From an uncultured Coriobacteriales bacterium (GTDB taxonomy: Bacteria > Actinomycetota > Coriobacteriia > Coriobacteriales > Atopobiaceae): a stretch of 12,223 nt of DNA. The DNA lies in assembly GCA_947305035.1 (NCBI GenBank), contig CAMZCV010000010.1, positions 1 through 12,223 on the forward strand, in the 5' to 3' direction. Below are positions 1 through 7,430 of this stretch, one piece after another. A program made the position numbers and the translations under genes. How positions within the stretch are numbered: the stretch's first letter is position 1; each line of letters starts with the position of its first letter. The notes beneath the pieces were generated by a model that made no database searches, was not told the origin of the DNA, and worked only from the letters and a program-made list of their open reading frames with translations.

Positions 1-2008
1 ACCCGCCGCAGAGCATGTCGTCGGTGACGGTCCCGCCCTTTCCCGAGTTCGATTCGTACGGGATGCGGGCAATCACCTTGCCGTTCCCCATCACCGCGAA
101 GAGCCGTTTCTGCCCATGCGATTGGGCGACCAGGCAATCGAGGTACGAGGAGTCGCTCGGAATGGAGAGCACCTTCTTGCCCGTCTTGGCATCGAGCAGG
201 AGCAGGTCGTTCCCGAAGAGCACAACCAGCTGCTCATCATCCCCGCGGTAGTAGCTCCACGTTCCATAGACGCCGTACGAGTTGTAGTACTGCCCGCCCG
301 AATCGATATCGATGGGGACCTCCACCGTTGCAGAGTACTCCCACAGCTTGGCGAGCTGCGCGTCGAACACCTCGAGGCATGCCGGCATGGAGAAATACGT
401 GCCCGCGCTGTCCCACGACACCACGCAGAGATACCCGTCGACGAAGGAGAAGGCCCTCGCGCTGTCGAAATGCAACGTGCGCGTCTCGTAAGCACCCGTG
501 GAGAGGTCGATGCGGTAGAGGTTGCCCCAGCTTCCCACGGCAAGATGCGACCCGTCGGGAGAGAACGCCAGCACCGGGTCCTCGTAGAACGAACTGGATT
601 CTCTACCTGCGGCAACATAGCCCGGAAGGTGAACGGTGCGGGTTATCTCCCCCGTGCGCGCATCGATGGTCTGGATCGTCAGCTCGTCGATTCCGAGCAT
701 GGGCTCGATGGCGATGGCGGCCGTCGCGCCATCCGGCGAGACCGCAAGGGACAGGTCGTTGTAGGACACGTCCCGTGCAGGAAGGCTCCAGAGCAGCTCG
801 CCGTTCTCCACGGAGAAGCACGCAACAACGTCGTTGAACACGACGACGAGCCCGTCGCCGGCGAACTCCATCGCAGAATACACGGTGGACGACCAGAACG
901 AGATGCCGAGCTGCGCCTCCGCGTCGAAGCGGCAGACCAGATCGCCCGTCTCGGTGCGGCGGATCTCGATGAAGCGATCGGAAGCGATGATGGCTTCGAG
1001 GCCGTCTCCTCGATACGCCGGCCCCTCCTGTGTTCCACGACGGGACAGGTCGGTCTGCGAGTAGAGGCTCTTCCAGAGCGTCTCGCCGGGATAGATGCCC
1101 AGCGATCGCTCGAGCGCGAGCTGCGCAGCAGGCACATACGGACGGTCGGGACTTGCCGAGACGAGCGGGAGTGCGGCGAGCGCAACCTGCACGGCCTGGT
1201 AGCGGTCGCCCGAGTCGAGCAGGTCCGCCGACTCGGTTGCGAGGAACTCGGACTGCTGGAGCTGGATCTGTCGGTAGCTCTGCTCGATCCTGTGCTGCTG
1301 GTAGGTGGAGAAGCCGCCGAATGCCGTGGACACCACGGTGATGGCGGATGACACGGCGGCGATGATGCGGTTGCGGCGCAAGCGGGCGCGTTGGCGCAGG
1401 TCGTCGAAGCTGCATCCCACGAGCGTGGAGATGATGCGCAGCTTCTCGACGTCGAACTTCTTGCGGGAGAGATCGCGCAGGTCAGCGCCGAGCGGCTCGG
1501 CGGGAACATCCACCATGGTCCCGTCTGCAGCCGGACGGAGCTGGCTGAGCATGAGGGGCGGGAAGCTCTCGTCGGGCTCGCCCTCGGCAAGCGCGATGAG
1601 GATATGGTCGCGGCCGTGGTAGGAGGCGAAGTACTCCACCTCGCGCATCACCCAGAGGCTCTCGCGGGTTTGCGGCGTGCAGACAACCACCAGGTAGCGT
1701 GAGCGCTTGAGGGCGCTCTCGATCTGCTCGGAGAGGGACGCGGAGGTGGGCAGCTCGTCCTCATCGCGGAAGCACTTGCCCAAGCGGGCGCGCCCCGCCA
1801 GCTCCTGGAGCTGCGTGGGAATGCGGTATCCCTCGATCGCCTTCTGGATCTTCGTCGCCGCGGCTCGGTCGGTGGGAAGATGCCGATAGCTGATGAAGGC
1901 ATCGTAGATGTAGTCTTCGCACTCGGTCGCGCCTTCAACGGCAGCTCCGCAGCGTGGGCAGTACGCGGCATCGGCGATCAGCTCGTTTCCGCAGACAGCG
2001 CAGGGCAT
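1..2008 (-). CDS. Zinc-ribbon/TIR-domain membrane protein with C-terminal beta-propeller (partial, C-terminus off the window)
   Basis: 669 codons are visible, with no stop before the window edge. The ATG at 2008-2006 follows a strong GAGGAGGA ribosome site (2022-2015). Residues 3-20 hold two CxxC knuckles (C3/C6, C17/C20), a short zinc ribbon. Residues 33-150 match a bacterial TIR domain: box 1 FISYR (38-42), FRDEDELP (80-87), a conserved SR..VVVCTP strand, and SLWVMRE, whose E123 sits where TIR NADases carry the catalytic glutamate. A single hydrophobic segment (about 214-236) is followed by a Gln-rich, probably helical stretch (237-265). The rest reads as WD40/PQQ-like propeller blades, with repeated SPDG and 'D..TG' motifs. 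The likely topology is a cytoplasmic TIR and an extracytoplasmic propeller. Known family: TIR domains can cleave NAD+ or act as scaffolds. A sensing or defence role is inference. It may be co-transcribed with the membrane protein 71 bp upstream. Confidence 0.88.
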   Translation of the reverse strand, partial: MPCAVCGNELIADAAYCPRCGAAVEGATECEDYIYDAFISYRHLPTDRAAATKIQKAIEGYRIPTQLQELAGRARLGKCFRDEDELPTSASLSEQIESALKRSRYLVVVCTPQTRESLWVMREVEYFASYHGRDHILIALAEGEPDESFPPLMLSQLRPAADGTMVDVPAEPLGADLRDLSRKKFDVEKLRIISTLVGCSFDDLRQRARLRRNRIIAAVSSAITVVSTAFGGFSTYQQHRIEQSYRQIQLQQSEFLATESADLLDSGDRYQAVQVALAALPLVSASPDRPYVPAAQLALERSLGIYPGETLWKSLYSQTDLSRRGTQEGPAYRGDGLEAIIASDRFIEIRRTETGDLVCRFDAEAQLGISFWSSTVYSAMEFAGDGLVVVFNDVVACFSVENGELLWSLPARDVSYNDLSLAVSPDGATAAIAIEPMLGIDELTIQTIDARTGEITRTVHLPGYVAAGRESSSFYEDPVLAFSPDGSHLAVGSWGNLYRIDLSTGAYETRTLHFDSARAFSFVDGYLCVVSWDSAGTYFSMPACLEVFDAQLAKLWEYSATVEVPIDIDSGGQYYNSYGVYGTWSYYRGDDEQLVVLFGNDLLLLDAKTGKKVLSIPSDSSYLDCLVAQSHGQKRLFAVMGNGKVIARIPYESNSGKGGTVTDDMLCGG

Positions 2009-2024
2009 GGGTCATCCTCCTCGT

Positions 2025-2034
2025 ACCGTACGGT
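2025..2034. promoter_or_regulatory. Perfect 10-bp palindrome upstream of the TIR gene
   Basis: ACCGTACGGT is a perfect palindrome three bases upstream of the ribosome site of the TIR gene, in the 71-bp gap between it and the membrane-protein gene. It could be an operator half or a short hairpin in the leader. One copy of this length can occur by chance. Confidence 0.22.
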
Positions 2035-2079
2035 CCATCCGATACACCGTAGCAGATACAGAGGCGTTTTCCCTTAACG

Positions 2080-3159
2080 TCAGACCTTATCGTCCCAGAT
2101 TGTTCCCTGACCCGACCCGGGCGGGAGCACGTGGTAGATGAGCAGGAGCATGAGGTAGAACGAACCCAGCCCCACGAAGACGCCGTCGAGCTTCTCGGTG
2201 CTGGCAGACGCCATGTCGGCATCCATGGCCGGGAAGAACCACCATGCGGCGAGCGTGGCGATGGTGGTGTAGAAGAGCGAGTTCTGCAGGCAGATCTGGC
2301 CTTGGAAATTGAAGGGCATGTCGCGATAGTCCCACAGCTCGTAGTTGCGGTTGGCCACCATGCCCGTGGTGTAGTCGATAGCGGTGCAGATGAGTTGGTT
2401 CAGGAGGAACGAAGCTGTCACCGCGAGAGGAAGCACGGCTCCGCTGTGGATGAGCCCGCGCTCCGAGAGACCCTTGGCATGCTCGTGGATGGCAAGCTTC
2501 GCAGGATGCAGGAGCAGCGCCATGAGCACGGCGGCGGAACCCTCGGCGGGGAACGGGAAGAGCCATTGGTCGAAGAGCATGTGGTTGGAGCGGTCGTACT
2601 CGCCATCGACGAGCCCGTACTTGATCGCGGTGACGAACCCGATCTCCGCCCAGTGCCCGATGAGCGAGAACACCATGTAGTAGAGGCCAAGTCGCCTGAG
2701 CGCGGGCCACTTGTCCTTGACCGCCTGCGGGATGACGGCCTTCGCGCGGTCAGCGAGCACGGGGGCGCCTGCGACGAGCCCGCCGAGCGCTGCGGCTCCA
2801 AGACCCGCATGTACCGCAGGGAGCACGTCGTTGAAGACCTTCTCGCGCACGGCTCCTTCCGGCCATGCAGAGGTAACGTACTTTCCATGGCGTTTGACCT
2901 GGATGGCACTGAGGACGCCCGTCGCGGCGATGGTCGCAATCCCTGCGGGAAGCGCCGCCTTGGAGCGACGCGCGGCGAGCCACGCCGTGAGCGCCGAGCC
3001 AACCACGCCCGCAGCGTTCCGCACGAAGGAGAGGTCGTAGGGCAGCCTGTCGGGATCAGCTGCGGCGGCATAGGCGTACCACGAACCAAGCGTGGCGAGA
3101 GGGGCCGCACCGGCCACATGCGCTATGGCCTTGCAAACATGTGCGAGAGCCTTGATCAT
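2080..3159 (-). CDS. Multi-pass membrane protein with CmpB-like (PF06541, putative ABC-transporter type IV) C-terminal half
   Basis: 359 aa. I chose the ATG at 3159 because a GGGA ribosome site lies 8 bases upstream. The frame stays open to 3351, but that extension crosses a terminator hairpin and overlaps another gene; GTG at 3162 is an alternative. Residues 1-145 carry several hydrophobic segments (about 10-33, 45-62, 68-87, 112-135). Residues 157-345 resemble the PF06541 membrane family: a LIGHWAEIGF helix (166-175), helices near 207-220, 240-265 and 291-310, the hallmark LWDYRDMPFNFQGQICL (275-291), and a last helix at 326-345. Despite the Pfam name, a transport function is not proven for this family and no ABC ATPase gene is adjacent. 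It lies 71 bp upstream of the TIR gene on the same strand with no terminator visible between them. Confidence 0.82.
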   Translation of the reverse strand: MIKALAHVCKAIAHVAGAAPLATLGSWYAYAAAADPDRLPYDLSFVRNAAGVVGSALTAWLAARRSKAALPAGIATIAATGVLSAIQVKRHGKYVTSAWPEGAVREKVFNDVLPAVHAGLGAAALGGLVAGAPVLADRAKAVIPQAVKDKWPALRRLGLYYMVFSLIGHWAEIGFVTAIKYGLVDGEYDRSNHMLFDQWLFPFPAEGSAAVLMALLLHPAKLAIHEHAKGLSERGLIHSGAVLPLAVTASFLLNQLICTAIDYTTGMVANRNYELWDYRDMPFNFQGQICLQNSLFYTTIATLAAWWFFPAMDADMASASTEKLDGVFVGLGSFYLMLLLIYHVLPPGSGQGTIWDDKV

Positions 3160-3261
3160 CACCGTCTTCCCTTTCTCTGGAACGCTTCTATGTATGTACG
3201 CACAGCGATGCCCGTTCGTCCCACGAGCGAAGTAATCCCCGCTTTCTCTCCATAATGAAAA

Positions 3262-3289
3262 CCGCCCACCGTGAGAGGCCGGCGGGCGG
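3262..3289 (-). terminator. Rho-independent terminator of the 56-aa gene
   Basis: Read on the minus strand, CCGCCCGCCG pairs with CGGTGGGCGG (one G-U wobble) around an 8-base loop and is followed directly by TTTTCATT. It lies 33 bp past the stop of the small gene, which it should end. It also supports placing the start of the next gene downstream of it, at 3159. Confidence 0.8.
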
Positions 3290-3322
3290 AGGGAGAGGGG
3301 GAAGGAGGAGGGAAAGAGGCGG

Positions 3323-3493
3323 TTATTCGATGATGCGAGCTCCCACCTCATCGATCATGTTGGGAACACGATAGGGAACGTGACCGAGATAGCGGAGACG
3401 CTCCGAGCGCTTGATGGCCTGCGCCTCGTCGATGGTGACGAGCGAACCCAGGCGGACGATGAGCTTGGAGATGTTGGCGACGATGGCATCCAT
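3323..3493 (-). CDS. Conserved-looking small protein, 56 aa, function unknown
   Basis: The protein runs from MDAIVANISKLIVRLGS at the N-terminus to DEVGARIIE at the C-terminus. The ATG at 3493-3491 has a strong AAGGGGG ribosome site upstream, and the TAA at 3325-3323 is followed by a good terminator, so this looks like a complete single-gene unit. Residues 1-19 could form an amphipathic helix (I4, I8, L11, I12, L15 and L18 on one side), followed by a charged, Arg-rich middle (RSERLRYLGH). There is no signal peptide, cysteine pair or family motif that I recognise. It could be a stand-alone small protein or a short peptide partner of the neighbouring membrane protein. Neither is shown by the sequence. 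Confidence 0.68.
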   Translation of the reverse strand: MDAIVANISKLIVRLGSLVTIDEAQAIKRSERLRYLGHVPYRVPNMIDEVGARIIE

Positions 3494-3790
3494 TAGGAAC
3501 CCCCTTCGACGATCGGCGCGGCGCGCCCTGCGGATTTCGACGAATGGGAGTCTATTCTGAACCGAAGCGGTTGGACAAGTTCATTCGAGTGCATTGTGAA
3601 GGACTTATAGGTTGAGTCTCTGAGCTGGGAAAACATTAAGGGTAAACCATCCGAGTTGAGGTCTGGTAACCAGGCAGGATGAGTATTCGCGGCCCGCTCT
3701 CCGCGCTTTCGACAGCTGCCCGCGAAGCACGCTGTTCAATGCTAGACTGAAAAGTTGCAGCAGAGAATCCCAACCGTTTCGGAGGAATCG
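3494..3790. other. Divergent intergenic region (297 bp), start-side of two genes
   Basis: This gap separates the 56-aa gene (leftwards) from the 214-aa gene (rightwards) and is less GC-rich than its flanks, so it should hold both promoters. Candidates are weak. On the plus strand there is TAGACT at 3743-3748 without a good -35. On the minus strand TTGTCC is followed about 18 bases on by TAGACT (around 3550-3580). No repeats, RNA gene or convincing ORF were seen. Confidence 0.4.
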
Positions 3791-4435
3791 ATGGACAAGC
3801 ACACCAGCCTCGAGGTCCAGGCCCTTTCCGCACTATCACGCTCCTTCAAACTCCACAAGGTGGATCTTGGCGATGACGCCCATCTCAAGAAGAGCGGCAT
3901 GGCCTTCGACACCGAGGCATGGGAGATCGAGGGCCTCGGCCTCATGCGCATGGAGACCGCCGTCATCGCGCCGACGCAGGTCGACCTGCCCCTCTTCAAC
4001 GCCGACTGGGTGCGCGCCGCGGGAACCGAGACGCAAATAGTCGAGTTCTACGACACGCAGCTCGAGCCGTGGCCCTTCGCGAGCCAGGCGCGGTTCCACG
4101 AGATCCTCGACCGCTACGGCAAGCTCCCCAACGGGGAGAGCACCGCAACCCACTGGTACGATTCGATCCTCTACTCCTGCTCGTGCCGCAAGAAGGGCAA
4201 GAAGCTCACCGAGCAGTTCTCGGCCATGGCGCAGGACAACATCGACGCCTTCGTCGCCCAGCTCGCCGAGGCACCCGCCTGCGACGCCGATGCCAAGGCG
4301 GAGAAGGTCCGCACGTTCGCCGAGACGCTCTTCTCCCAGGGAGGCCCCGCCGTCGACCAGGTCACCAAGCTCTTCGGCGCAGAGACGGCACGCCGCCTTG
4401 TTGTGGGCGCCATGTACGGAGTGAAGGGCGCGTAA
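3791..4435 (+). CDS. Uncharacterised 214-aa protein, faint resemblance to bilin-reductase/RCCR fold
   Basis: The ATG at 3791 has a GGAGGA site (3781-3786) at normal spacing. The frame stays open upstream to 3755, but without a ribosome site there. The protein is soluble, with no signal peptide or membrane span. The N-terminal half alternates strands and carries GLGLMRMETAVIAPTQ (48-63), DLPLFNADWV (65-74) and VEFYDTQ (84-90). The C-terminal half is helical and ends in a conserved-looking FSQGGPAVDQVTKLFG (181-196). The 'DLPLFNAD' segment recalls the 'DLPVFGAD' stretch of ferredoxin-dependent bilin reductases, and similar proteins of unknown role occur in Clostridia as I recall them. This is resemblance only. 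The stop lies 10 bases before the MATE gene, so the two are probably co-transcribed. Confidence 0.85.
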   Translation: MDKHTSLEVQALSALSRSFKLHKVDLGDDAHLKKSGMAFDTEAWEIEGLGLMRMETAVIAPTQVDLPLFNADWVRAAGTETQIVEFYDTQLEPWPFASQARFHEILDRYGKLPNGESTATHWYDSILYSCSCRKKGKKLTEQFSAMAQDNIDAFVAQLAEAPACDADAKAEKVRTFAETLFSQGGPAVDQVTKLFGAETARRLVVGAMYGVKGA

Positions 4436-4445
4436 CCGCAAGAGT

Positions 4446-5864
4446 ATGGCCTCGTACGCACTCGATATCGATGCGCTGCGCGAGGGCGAGACGCCCGGCC
4501 GCAGCAAGATGGCGCTCATCGTGCTGGCGCTTTCCGCGCCCGCCATCCTGGCCGAGCTCTCGTCCACCCTCATGCAGTACATCGACGCTGCCATGGTGGG
4601 TAGCCTTGGCGCGCACGCAACGGCGTCGATCGGCCTTGTGGAATCAACGCTTTGGATGCTCAACGGCCTCGCCATGTGCGCAGGCACCGGCTTCACCGTG
4701 CAGGTGGCGCAGCTCATCGGAGCCGGCCGCGACATGGACGCGCGCAACGTGTTCCGCCAGGCAATGGTGACCATAGGCTTGCTCGGATTTGCCTTTGCTG
4801 CGACCGGCATCGCCATCGCGGGAAGCCTACCCGCCTGGCTGCGCGGCGACCCCTCGCTCCACGCCGATGCCTCCGAGTACTTTCTCATCTGCTCGTTCTC
4901 GCTCGTTCCCATCGCCATGGCGCGTCTGGGTACGGGCATGCTCCAATGCAGCGGAGACATGCGCACGCCCTCGCTGCTCAACGTGCTGTCGTGCGCGCTC
5001 AACGTGTGCCTGAACGCCGTGCTCATCCATGAGGGACCGACGCTGGTCCTCGGATCGCTCGAGCTTCCCGTGCCGGGCATGGGCCTCGGTATCGCAGGCG
5101 CAGCATACGGCACGCTCTTCGCGCAGATCATCACGGCGTTTCTCCTGCTCTGGTTCGCGTGCACGCGCTCCGATCGTCTCGCGCTGCGTCCCGGCGGCAT
5201 ATGGATGCCGCAGCGCTCCACGCTCGTGCCCGCGTGGCACATCACCTGGCCGCTCTTCATCGAGCGCATCGTGACGCAGAGCGCCTACGTGGTGCTCACC
5301 GCCATCGTGGCGCCGCTCGGCGTGATCGCCATGGCCGCCAACTCGCTCGCGGTGACGGTCGAGGCCGTGTGCTACATGCCCGGCTTCGGCATCGGAGCTG
5401 CCGCGACCACGCTCGTGGGCCAGGCGATGGGAGCCGAGCGCAGGGACGTGGCGCGGTCGTTCGCGCGCCTCTCCACGCTGCTCGGCATGGCGGTGATGAC
5501 CATCATGGGCGTCTTCATGTACATCACCGCGCCGCAGGTCATGGCCATGCTCACCCCCGATGTCGCCGTGCAGGAGCTGGGCGTCACGGTGCTGCGCATC
5601 GAGGCATTCGCCGAGCCGCTCTTCGCCGCATCCGTGGTTGCGGCCGGCGCGCTGCGCGGTGCGGGCGACACGCTCATGCCCAGCATCTTCACGCTCGTGA
5701 GCATGTGGGGCGTCCGCATCACCCTCGCCACCGTCGCTGCTCCCCGCTGGGGGCTCGTGGGCGTGTGGACGGTCATGGCCGGCGAGCTATGCTTCCGCGG
5801 GGTGCTCTTCCTCGCGCGCCTGCTGCGCGACCGTTGGTTGCAGCATAGCCTGCGAATCGAATAA
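4446..5864 (+). CDS. MATE-family multidrug/Na+-coupled efflux transporter
   Basis: 472 aa, the usual length for the family, with about twelve hydrophobic segments spread evenly along it. The first helix region has the MATE signature ending in YIDAAMVGSLGAHATASIGL. The two-fold internal repeat is visible: a second-half counterpart begins around VPAWHITWPLFIERIVTQSA and includes VLTAIVAPLGVIAMAANSLA and GIGAAATTLVGQAMGAERRD. Such proteins export cationic drugs, metabolites or pigments across the membrane using Na+ or H+ gradients; the substrate here cannot be read from sequence. The ribosome site before the ATG is weak (GCAAGAG), so translation may be coupled to the gene ending at 4435. Confidence 0.93.
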   Translation: MASYALDIDALREGETPGRSKMALIVLALSAPAILAELSSTLMQYIDAAMVGSLGAHATASIGLVESTLWMLNGLAMCAGTGFTVQVAQLIGAGRDMDARNVFRQAMVTIGLLGFAFAATGIAIAGSLPAWLRGDPSLHADASEYFLICSFSLVPIAMARLGTGMLQCSGDMRTPSLLNVLSCALNVCLNAVLIHEGPTLVLGSLELPVPGMGLGIAGAAYGTLFAQIITAFLLLWFACTRSDRLALRPGGIWMPQRSTLVPAWHITWPLFIERIVTQSAYVVLTAIVAPLGVIAMAANSLAVTVEAVCYMPGFGIGAAATTLVGQAMGAERRDVARSFARLSTLLGMAVMTIMGVFMYITAPQVMAMLTPDVAVQELGVTVLRIEAFAEPLFAASVVAAGALRGAGDTLMPSIFTLVSMWGVRITLATVAAPRWGLVGVWTVMAGELCFRGVLFLARLLRDRWLQHSLRIE

Positions 5865-5885
5865 TCCTGCCCAAGGTCCCTCTCG

Positions 5886-5917
5886 CGCGGGAATCTCTCG
5901 GACAGGTATCTCCCGCG
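5886..5917 (+). repeat. GC-rich hairpin after the MATE gene, abutting repeat element 1
   Basis: CGCGGGA (5886-5892) pairs with TCCCGCG (5911-5917) across an 18-base loop, 21 bp past the MATE stop. It has no U-run after it, so it is not a classical terminator, though it may slow or end transcription from the MATE operon. It stops one base before element 1. Confidence 0.4.
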
Positions 5918-5918
5918 G

Positions 5919-5992
5919 AATTACCGACTATAGCGATTTCGAATACCCGCTATCTGGGGTTATGCTGCTTCGCGCCTCTATAGTCGGTAATT
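5919..5992 (+). repeat. 74-bp inverted-arm element, copy 1 of 3
   Basis: Left arm AATTACCGACTATAG (5919-5933) and right arm CTATAGTCGGTAATT (5978-5992) are perfect inverted repeats around a 44-bp centre. All 30 arm bases are identical to copies 2 and 3. In the centre only a few columns are shared by all three copies, mainly CTGG-2-TT at 5954-5961 and a GC near the right arm. A TATAGT hexamer (5979-5984) lies 17 bp after GGGGTT (5956-5961), a possible promoter pointing at the gene that starts at 6023. In RNA the arms would form a 15-bp stem. Confidence 0.93.
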
Positions 5993-6022
5993 TTGTTGTT
6001 GTCTCTAGCGGAGAAGGTCTTT

Positions 6023-7204
6023 ATGAGCGGAGAGATTCCAGCCGGCGCGTCCACCACCTACGCCCTAATCAGCCACGAATCTGCCGTCGAGGCGATCTGG
6101 TCGCTCGCACAGCGCAAATGGAAGGGCGTGCTCGACAACGAGGGTATTTGGCTCGTCCCCGACAGCGATTATTGCGTAAAGACTCAAGGCGAGTTCAAAG
6201 AGCTCGCAAAAGAGGTCAGCCTCGTCGAGCTTGGCATTCGCCACATGCCCGTCGACCTGCTCGTTCCCAACAAATCATGCTTCTCGCGGGGAAAGCGGGC
6301 ACGTTTCCATGTGTGGAAGGACTCCTTCCCGCCCAACTCGTTCGTGAAGATTCGAGACCGCATCTTCGTGAGCACCCCGTACTTCACCGTGCTCCAGCTG
6401 GCCGTCTCACGCAGGGCAGATGGACAAACGCTCGCGCACGCTGAAGCAGAAGCCGCCGAGGATGCCCGTCTGGGTGCCGAGCTGGGCGTCGAGGGAGAAG
6501 CCCTCACGGCCGACCAGCTCACGCGGTGGGGAAACATCGCGCGGCTCGCGCGAGCCACCCAGGTGCTCTGCGATTTCATGGGAACCTACCGCTTCATTCC
6601 GTCGGCGAGCACGGCGGAATCAGGCTATGCGGACGTCGAGTACCAGACCAAACCGCTCATCTCACCTGAAGCTTTCGATGCATATCTCACCCAGATGCAC
6701 AAGGTTAGGGGGATCATTCGGGCGCGAAGAGTTGCGGAGCTCGCCTTCGCGCAGTCGGCTTCGCCCATGGAGACGGCCCTCGCCCTCATGCTCACCCTCC
6801 CTGTTGAGATGGGCGGGTTCGGTTTGCCGCGACCGCAGCTCAATCGGGAGGCGCCCATCGACCCCGCGCTGCGCGATCTCTCGTCGAAAGACACCATCAT
6901 CGCCGACCTTTGCTGGCCGGACCAAAGGGTCGTCATCGAGTATTACGGCTGGGACGAGCATTTCGGCGCCGGACCGGGCAAGGTTGCCGCAGATGCGGCA
7001 CGCGCGAACTCGCTCACAGCGCTGGGCTGGACCGTCCTCCATGCATCATTCGAGCAGGTACGGACGATTGCCGGCGTGTCGTTGCTCGCTCGGCAGCTCG
7101 CGTCTCTGCTCGGAGCTCCCCTCGTAACGCCATCCAAACTGGAACGCATCTGGCGAACACGACTCTGGGCATTGCTCCTACCCAAGCTGAACCGCTCGTT
7201 GTAG
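6023..7204 (+). CDS. Vsr/DUF559-like PD-(D/E)XK nuclease-fold protein
   Basis: 393 aa. The ATG at 6023 follows GGAGAAGG (6010-6017). A TTG at 5993 is in frame but has no ribosome site and touches the repeat. The C-terminal 150 residues look like the restriction-endonuclease-like fold of Vsr/DUF559 proteins: a helix with E250 (SPMETALAL), a strand with D295 (TIIADLCW), VVIEYYG (303-309) with E306, DEH (311-313), then K320, D324 and R327, and GWTVLHASFEQV (335-346). The N-terminal 200 residues are helical, with a GIWLVPDSD stretch and an FVSTPYFTVLQLA helix like the regulatory half of coriobacterial AbiEi/DUF559 proteins. The third catalytic position (Y308) is not Lys, as in Vsr. Soluble. Role in DNA cleavage, defence or toxin function is inference. 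It is flanked on both sides by the 74-bp element. Confidence 0.85.
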   Translation: MSGEIPAGASTTYALISHESAVEAIWSLAQRKWKGVLDNEGIWLVPDSDYCVKTQGEFKELAKEVSLVELGIRHMPVDLLVPNKSCFSRGKRARFHVWKDSFPPNSFVKIRDRIFVSTPYFTVLQLAVSRRADGQTLAHAEAEAAEDARLGAELGVEGEALTADQLTRWGNIARLARATQVLCDFMGTYRFIPSASTAESGYADVEYQTKPLISPEAFDAYLTQMHKVRGIIRARRVAELAFAQSASPMETALALMLTLPVEMGGFGLPRPQLNREAPIDPALRDLSSKDTIIADLCWPDQRVVIEYYGWDEHFGAGPGKVAADAARANSLTALGWTVLHASFEQVRTIAGVSLLARQLASLLGAPLVTPSKLERIWRTRLWALLLPKLNRSL

Positions 7205-7221
7205 AACACGGCAGGACGGCA

Positions 7222-7295
7222 AATTACCGACTATAGAGATTGCAGCCCTATGCCAACTGGGCTTTTGTCGAGAAGAGCTTCTATAGTCGGTAATT
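7222..7295 (+). repeat. 74-bp inverted-arm element, copy 2 of 3
   Basis: Arms 7222-7236 and 7281-7295 are identical to those of the other copies, with the same 44-bp spacing. The centre holds an extra inner hairpin, AGCCC (7244-7248) with GGGCT (7259-7263). TATAGT (7282-7287) lies 17 bp past GGGCTT (7259-7264). The element starts 17 bp after the nuclease-fold gene stop and ends 135 bp before the next start codon. Confidence 0.93.
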
Positions 7296-7320
7296 CTCGT
7301 GTGTGAGGCGTGCCTTGCGC

Positions 7321-7374
7321 GTGCCTAATGTCAGCGGTGCCGCGCCCCAAAGACCCGTACCGCTCGACAGGCAC
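7321..7374 (+). promoter_or_regulatory. Long imperfect hairpin in the leader of the methyltransferase-like gene
   Basis: GTGCCT (7321-7326) pairs with AGGCAC (7369-7374), GTC (7330-7332) with GAC (7366-7368), and AGCGGT (7333-7338) with ACCGCT (7359-7364). That gives 15 base pairs with an AAT bulge and a single C bulge around a 20-base loop. It has no U-run, so it is not a terminator. It sits between element 2 and the ATG at 7431 and could act as a leader structure. No known riboswitch class is recognised. Confidence 0.4.
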
Positions 7375-7430
7375 AGGGCAAACTCGGATAATTGCCTACA
7401 GGTTCCCTCTTCCTCGAAAAGGACGTGACC

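Noticed and set aside
116..1351. A 411-codon plus-strand frame within the TIR gene
   Set aside because: It is antisense to the intact TIR-propeller frame, and its Arg/Glu/Val-rich composition is typical of a codon shadow.
3836..5269. A 477-codon minus-strand frame over the 214-aa and MATE genes
   Set aside because: The plus-strand MATE protein is unmistakable. The reverse frame is low-complexity and has no ribosome site or family signature.
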